Shown here one piece after another: positions 59,601 to 64,000 of a DNA stretch of 64,000 bases. Position 1 is the first letter of the stretch, and every line of letters starts with the position of its first letter. Position numbers and translations under genes: made by a program. This DNA is from Coturnix japonica (Eukaryota; Chordata; Aves; Galliformes; Phasianidae), in contig NC_029529.1 of assembly GCF_001577835.2 (NCBI RefSeq), forward strand, positions 7,318,157-7,382,156, given 5' to 3'. The notes below the pieces were generated by a model. It ran no database searches. It was not told where the DNA came from and saw only the letters and a program-made list of their open reading frames with translations.

Positions 59601-62600
59601 AAAAGCGGAGAATTGCACTGCTTCCAGAAATGCTCAGGACCTTTCCTCCACAATTATCTGACAAACGTCTGAGTCTATTACTGACACTTTTACTGTCTCT
59701 GTTTGTGGGCAGATTGTAAACATACAATAGTGCATGGCATGCCTGTTTCAAGGGAGAAAGATTTTTAATTTGTCAGAATATTCACATACTGTTCCAGAAC
59801 ATTTTACATATTTTACACTGATTTTGCTGACGTGCCCTACCTTACAAAAAGAAAAAAGATTTTTCCACAACTTTCAATGCATTTAGAAAACTAATACCAA
59901 GGTAAGTTCTGAAACTACCATCTCCTTTGTGTTGTAAGGATTAAACAATCTACAAACTCTAATGGATCAATACCTGATTACTTCTTCAGGTAACAGAGCC
60001 CAATTGCAACCCAAGAATGCTACATAGTATACAAATGCAGATAAACACAGTTAAGGAAGCTCTTTCCAAGAAAGAAAAGGTTATGTGCTGAGCAAAGGTA
60101 ACACAGCAAATCCAGATAGCATTACCAAGAGGAAAAAAACCTAACCCTAAGCCAGTTTCAATTAAGAAAGCATCACAAAGCTCTCTTAATGTACCGCTAA
60201 GTTCTTACCCTACTTTCTGCCAGTGGAAACATAAGATACATTACCTAATAAAATATTTAGTGAAAAGCATGTGACCTTGCTGTTGTACTTCAGTAAGATA
60301 CTTTGTTCTTTTATTATCTCATCCTTTTATTCTTAAGGTAGAAAACATACAAACAAGTAACTAAATTACAGACAGTCAAATACATAACAGACACGTCTCC
60401 GCATAAAAATAATGCATAGTCTAAGCCTCCTTTCCCTCTAGAATAGAGAAAGATGGGTTTGACACTTGGAAGCGTCTGTTGAATTAAGAACATAAAACCT
60501 TACCGGCATTTTCAGTGGTAACCTCGGTGGCAAGTCTGAAATAAACTCTTCAAAACAAACAAGTTCATGAGCATGATGTAAGAGAGCTTCTGAGGCTTGG
60601 TTTTTGTGTACCAAAATTATCCGAAAACCATGACGATGTCTCAAGTCGCTGAGTTCCAAAGCAAAGTTTACATCCGCTGGGGGTAGGGAAACAAACAAGA
60701 TAAGCACATTGGAAAAAGCACAAATCATGGATTAAACAAACAAAACCCTCGACTTCACTCATCAGTTTTTACACATTACTGAAGACTCCTAATGAAAAAG
60801 CACCAACAGAAACAAGCCTGCAGTAAATGCAACTTAAAACAGCAGTTGCATTCCAACTCAGAGTTGGATTACCCCATAGTATTAACTTCTAGCAATCTAT
60901 CAGCAAGGTACTTGACTGCTACTGTAAATTTTCATAACAAAAGATGTTTAGCTTAATACAGACTACAACTTAAGGGGGGGAACCTAAAATACACAGCAAT
61001 TATACTTGAGCTGCTCTTACTGTGCCTACTTTTGCTGCCAGCAAGACCATTAATTCTAATTAAGCAATTCAGATAAAGCTGGTTCTAAACACTACTGTTG
61101 GAAAGGAGAGATACTCTGCCACATGCAGAAGTATTATTGAAGAACAGAATTCTGTGCCAGAGATTAGCACTGCCGATACTTACTTGACACAAGAACCACA
61201 GTGGCAGGTGCAGTGTGTGTATCAGCAAACCTCCTAAGACTCTGTCTAAGTTTATCATCAGCAGCATTCTTTGCAGTAGCATTGATGTGTGCAACAGTCA
61301 CCTGTGGAAACGCAGAGATGCTCTCAAGAAAGGCTTGAAGGTGACTTGTGCTAATTAGATTTATTTTAAAATAAACATTTACAAGCTTTCCCTTACAGCT
61401 TCTCTTTAAGAGGCAACTGATGATTTTCAACACATATAGATGCTAATTTGCTCCAAAGAGCAGTGAGCTCCACTGCTAGTTGCTCAGCACTGCCTTAGGG
61501 ATGCCATCTACTATTCTTTGTTAAAACCCAATTTCCACACTTCGCATATGTTAAGAGTATATGCTGCTAATACAAAAATATTCCACAAACTCTCATTTTT
61601 AAATAGATGAGTGACAAACATGCTAAGTAGTCTTATAAGATCACTTTACCTCACCAAAGCATATATTAACAAATAACAAGCTAATACTACAGGATAAATT
61701 GTTCAACTAATACTATCCAGTAACAGAATTTGCTATCACATCTGCAAGATTGTGACTGAGGATTTGTGATGTAGAAACCTGCACAGAAAATATCAGATAC
61801 CAAAAAAAGGTACTAATGAAAAAGCAAATGGTTAAAAGGTAACCCAATGAATACCACTCATTTACAACAGAACTCATTAACCAGCACAATATTCACTAAC
61901 TGAAGTTAAAACATTTAAGTTACCTGTTTAAGGCCACATTCATGGTTTTGAAAGACAATACTGAGATAACACTATGTAGAAATACATTTATTAGTAAATT
62001 AAAACACAAATTCTCAAGTAATAGGGTAATGCCTTCTTCATACCTGACAGTTGTTCAGCTCCTGAATAACTTCTTTATTTTCTTTACTAATGTCACACAC
62101 ACAGATGAATTCTGCTTCTCTGTGACCTTTAAAAAACTTCTCACGAATTCTTTGTACAACTGCTACAGCTGAACGGCCAGTGGGTACTGAGCAGTTTTCA
62201 ATATCCCAGAAGACTCCAATGGGAGGGAGGTTTTCCAGGACTTGGCCCGTGACTGCAACTTCTGGAGATCCTGTACAGGTTTAACACAGGTTATTTTAAT
62301 CACCAAATACAAAAGAAACAACACTGTATATACACTTAAAGGTTACAGTGTAAGTATAAACATTATCCCTTTACAGATACAGTAAAGGCAACAGAGTAAG
62401 AAAATACTTTTTAAAGCATAGGTAAAGGACTTGTTTTCACATATAACCAGAAAATATGCTCAAACTTCTTGAATAATTTTTCTAGTTTTTAACATCTTAA
62501 AAATACGATTGTCAAAAAACTGTATGCAAACTATGAAATATATGGGAAGTTAACCAGATTACAATGCTTAAAACATACAAAGTATGACCTACAGTTTAGC

Positions 62601-64000
62601 CTGTAATTTCGTAGAAGTCCCCAGAAAACAGTGCAATTTAAGTACTGTTACATTGGGTTCTCTTAAGGAAGACAGCTAAGTACAAGTTTCTAACAAATGT
62701 TTACCATATTTCTGTGGTGATTTGCCAAGACTGCTCGCTAGTAGCAAACTCTTCTCATTTCCTGTTCCTTGGGTTCCACAGCCATTACATATTGGGATAG
62801 AAACAGGTGCTGTCTTTGTATTTGGTGGAGGAATATTTGGCCAGATTTTAGCAGCATCAACTAGGCTGTTCCTGGTTGGCTGTTGGGAAAGTTTCACAAA
62901 ATTGATATTTTTTTAAATGCAAACACACACTACTTCAGAGTAAAAACATTCAATTCCCCATCTGCAATGAAGGCAAGTTTGAAAATAATCTAGCAAGCTA
63001 TTTAACAGCAGTATCAGTGTACGAAGGATGCTTCCAGCCCTAGACTATTTCCTAGCACACTATGCTCCAAATTTCCAAATGCAAAGAAGGATCCTATTAA
63101 ACTCTGTGTATGAATATCACCACCTTCAAAAAGATGGTAATGTATTAAGGAACACCTACCATGATAAATCAATGCAATGGAGAGTGCAAGGCTCAACTTC
63201 ACCTTCTCATCAAAATATACTGATTTCACCACTTAATTTTATGAATTCAATGCAGAAATATTTTCATTTCCGTAAATTGAATTTTCAAGTAACACATCCT
63301 CCAAAGCAGATTATCATTTCACTTGAATTTCCTATTAATTCAAGTTCTAAGGAGTACCAAGCCAGTACTGAAGCATAAGTTACAGGTTTGGGAAGACTAA
63401 AGTAGGCCCAAACTAAATAAGGACACCCATAAAGCCTCATATTTCATGACTTACAAGTGGATCTTTACTAATCAGTACACAAAGGCACTCAAACGTTATT
63501 TGCATTTTCTGCATCACCACCACAGAAAATCTTGTCTGGAGCTGCCAAGGAGAGAACCACCCTCTGAATTCAGTCAAAACTCCGACAATGTTACAGATAC
63601 ACTGTGTCTCATCTTTTCATTAAGCTGAATGTCGCTTCAGAAAAGAGCTAGCCTGCAAGGGGATCCTACTACATGTGAACCATGCACCACCAAGGAAAAT
63701 GGAAACCATAACCCACGGAAATTAGCATTTTGCTCAGGCTTTATTACTTCAACATTAACCATATACCACAATTAATAAACAAAAAAACGCGATGTGTACA
63801 AACCTTATTCAAGCAGTCACTGCAGTAGTGAGAGCCCTTTAAACAAACTGAAGGTGCCACACTTAGGTGCAAAGGGTTGGCGCACACATGTGATGTTAGC
63901 TCCGACTGTGCAATATGCTCGTCCAAGCGGCCTGTAGCCCCACTTGTGAATTCAGAACAAGGAAAATAGCCAGAAGATGTGCAGCTCTGAAGGGCTGGGA
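47383..64000 (-). CDS. MARF1: Meiosis regulator and mRNA stability factor 1, C-terminal 1536 residues
   Basis: Twenty-five coding exons in a row, all GT-AG and in phase, match MARF1 (limkain b1, KIAA0430). Residue numbers refer to this fragment; human is about 1742 residues, so roughly 200 N-terminal residues lie off the window. The order is a Cys-rich N-terminal part, NYN/PIN-like RNase (about 139-290), RRM1 (300-375), Ser-rich linker, RRM2 (586-660), eight LOTUS/OST-HTH domains (about 673-1345), linker and basic tail. Acidic NYN residues D146 (FWDIEN), D214/D215 (NAADDK) and D240 (STDVNF) are present, so nuclease activity is expected. In mouse the protein is needed for oocyte meiosis and transposon control; in somatic cells it works with decapping factors such as EDC4. 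Confidence 0.98.
48059..48229 (-). CDS. MARF1: MARF1 exon, Pro-rich linker
   Basis: Residues 1403-1459, with [35 protein letters not shown] and [11 protein letters not shown]. The last two segments match the mammalian tail closely. Confidence 0.95.
48783..48923 (-). CDS. MARF1: MARF1 exon, Asp/His-rich linker
   Basis: Residues 1356-1402, reading [20 protein letters not shown], then LDDHNGH and [14 protein letters not shown]. This is the most divergent exon from mammals. Phase and splice sites support it. Confidence 0.88.
49019..49079 (-). CDS. MARF1: MARF1 small exon (61 nt), end of LOTUS 8
   Basis: Residues 1336-1355, reading [20 protein letters not shown], with flanking TATAG acceptor and GTAAGT donor. 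It is identical to the human segment as I recall it. Confidence 0.95.
49758..49970 (-). CDS. MARF1: MARF1 exon, LOTUS 8
   Basis: Residues 1265-1335 in a phase 0-0 exon, reading [20 protein letters not shown], then [18 protein letters not shown] and [12 protein letters not shown]. Confidence 0.95.
50056..50286 (-). CDS. MARF1: MARF1 exon, LOTUS 7
   Basis: Residues 1188-1264 in a phase 0-0 exon, with [40 protein letters not shown] and LVEV. Confidence 0.97.
50948..51175 (-). CDS. MARF1: MARF1 exon, LOTUS 6
   Basis: Residues 1112-1187 in a phase 0-0 exon, reading [20 protein letters not shown], then [11 protein letters not shown] and [20 protein letters not shown]. Confidence 0.97.
51567..51769 (-). 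CDS. MARF1: MARF1 exon, LOTUS 5
   Basis: Residues 1044-1111, with [35 protein letters not shown] and [10 protein letters not shown]. It ends in phase 0 at GTAAGT. Confidence 0.97.
52287..52420 (-). CDS. MARF1: MARF1 exon, second part of LOTUS 4
   Basis: Residues 999-1043, with [20 protein letters not shown] and [18 protein letters not shown] 4 is split by an intron, unlike LOTUS 5-7. Confidence 0.95.
52652..52794 (-). CDS. MARF1: MARF1 exon, first part of LOTUS 4
   Basis: Residues 952-998, reading [20 protein letters not shown], then [12 protein letters not shown] and [10 protein letters not shown]. Confidence 0.95.
53505..53725 (-). CDS. MARF1: MARF1 exon, LOTUS 3
   Basis: Residues 878-951. 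One exon carries almost the whole domain, with [35 protein letters not shown] and [10 protein letters not shown]. It is closely similar to LOTUS 5, so the two look like an internal duplication. Confidence 0.97.
53934..54109 (-). CDS. MARF1: MARF1 exon, second part of LOTUS 2
   Basis: Residues 819-877, with [38 protein letters not shown] and [11 protein letters not shown]. Confidence 0.95.
54451..54570 (-). CDS. MARF1: MARF1 exon, first part of LOTUS 2
   Basis: Residues 779-818, reading [20 protein letters not shown] then [20 protein letters not shown]. It was placed by splice phase and homology. Confidence 0.94.
55288..55524 (-). CDS. MARF1: MARF1 exon, end of LOTUS 1 and Ser-rich linker
   Basis: Residues 700-778, with [40 protein letters not shown] and the conserved [11 protein letters not shown]. 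Confidence 0.97.
55817..55897 (-). CDS. MARF1: MARF1 exon (81 nt), start of LOTUS domain 1
   Basis: A short exon, residues 673-699, reading [19 protein letters not shown] then KFSEIYEK. It was located from splice signals and from homology to the mammalian [13 protein letters not shown]. Confidence 0.93.
56787..56965 (-). CDS. MARF1: MARF1 exon, second half of RRM2
   Basis: Residues 614-672, with [35 protein letters not shown] and KSLSLL. The exon starts after TTTCAG. Confidence 0.97.
57479..57668 (-). CDS. MARF1: MARF1 exon, first half of RRM2
   Basis: Residues 550-613, with [33 protein letters not shown] and ETFSRHGK. The exon ends at AAG before GTAAAG. The next exon starts GTAAAG too, so the true junction was set by homology (HGK-VKCVEL). 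Confidence 0.95.
58338..58499 (-). CDS. MARF1: MARF1 exon, linker before RRM2
   Basis: Residues 496-549, with [20 protein letters not shown] and [19 protein letters not shown]. The segment SQSCWSSR carries a Cys that I do not recall in the mammalian SQSWSSR. Confidence 0.95.
58585..58748 (-). CDS. MARF1: MARF1 exon, Ser/Gln-rich linker
   Basis: Residues 442-495, starting [16 protein letters not shown], with low-complexity Gln/Ser/Asn content. It is less conserved than its neighbours. The donor is GTATGT. Confidence 0.92.
59308..59742 (-). CDS. MARF1: MARF1 exon, RRM1
   Basis: Residues 297-441, the longest exon (435 nt, phase 0 at both ends). RRM1 starts at LLYVYNLP (RNP2-like) and ends near [13 protein letters not shown] basic, Ser-rich linker follows. 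Confidence 0.97.
60504..60676 (-). CDS. MARF1: MARF1 exon, end of the NYN domain
   Basis: Residues 239-296, starting [18 protein letters not shown] (D240) and running through [15 protein letters not shown] to [10 protein letters not shown]. Confidence 0.97.
61184..61301 (-). CDS. MARF1: MARF1 exon, middle of the NYN domain
   Basis: Residues 200-238, with [20 protein letters not shown] (acidic pair D214/D215) and the hydrophobic strand ATVVLVS that leads into the next acidic residue. Confidence 0.97.
62044..62270 (-). CDS. MARF1: MARF1 exon, start of the NYN nuclease domain
   Basis: Residues 124-199, with [16 protein letters not shown] (catalytic-type Asp146), [10 protein letters not shown] and [11 protein letters not shown]. 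Confidence 0.97.
62705..62879 (-). CDS. MARF1: MARF1 exon, linker before the NYN domain
   Basis: Residues 66-123, with [12 protein letters not shown] and the CNGCG cysteine pair. It matches the mammalian linker and follows a CCAACAG acceptor. Confidence 0.95.
63804..64000 (-). CDS. MARF1: MARF1 exon, right-edge partial (N-terminal region)
   Basis: Fragment residues 1-65, reading [17 protein letters not shown]...[15 protein letters not shown]...YCSDCLNK. The segment is Cys-rich. The exon continues past base 64000. The donor is GTTTGT. Confidence 0.93.

Larger units (their letters stand above)
47616..63803 (-). other. MARF1 introns (24 within the window)
   Basis: The introns are 300-930 bp and AT-rich. 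Those over 300 bp include 62880-63803, 62271-62704, 61302-62043, 60677-61183, 59743-60503, 58749-59307, 57669-58337, 56966-57478, 55898-56786, 54571-55287, 54110-54450, 52795-53504, 51770-52286, 51176-51566, 50287-50947, 49080-49757, 48230-48782 and 47616-48058. T runs occur near 56338-56348 and 57304-57332. I see no nested gene, RNA gene or mobile element. Confidence 0.7.

Overview
The window looks like nuclear DNA of a bird, most likely a galliform such as chicken. The evidence is CR1 retrotransposon fragments, small AT-rich introns between exons with vertebrate splice sites, and two proteins that match their mammalian orthologues almost residue for residue. The gene order BMERB1 then MARF1, tail to tail, is also that of human 16p13.11. 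Orthologue comparisons were made from memory, with no database search.

Layout. Bases 1-8.9 kb are intergenic. They hold a possible 3' end of an upstream gene (polyA signal near 0.5 kb), a small isolated CpG cluster (1.57-1.82 kb), a decayed ERV-L-like retrovirus fossil on the minus strand (about 2.45-4.79 kb) and two head-to-head CR1 pieces (7.76-8.27 kb). A CpG island (8.94-9.73 kb) is the promoter and first exon of BMERB1. Its six coding exons run on the plus strand to 41793 and give a 204-residue bMERB-domain protein with a CaaX-type C terminus. BMERB1 introns 1 and 2 (18.6 and 10.2 kb) fill most of the left half. They hold a CR1 fragment, a 92-bp near-perfect inverted repeat around a 1.09-kb spacer, a 27-bp palindrome and a six-copy 41-bp minisatellite with a YY1-like motif in each unit. 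The BMERB1 3' UTR is about 2.9 kb.

From about 45.17 kb to the right edge, MARF1 lies on the minus strand. Its 3' UTR is about 2.2 kb, and 25 consecutive coding exons encode the C-terminal 1536 residues. They contain the NYN (PIN-like) endoribonuclease domain, two RRMs, eight LOTUS/OST-HTH domains and a basic tail. The N-terminal ~200 residues and the promoter lie beyond base 64000. All 25 exons keep frame with GT-AG junctions, so the gene looks intact.

The two genes are convergent, with best polyA signals about 520 bp apart. Nothing shows a shared pathway: MARF1 is an RNA-decay factor and BMERB1 a small Rab-binding/cytoskeletal protein. Most of the window is intron or intergenic DNA in which I see no further gene.
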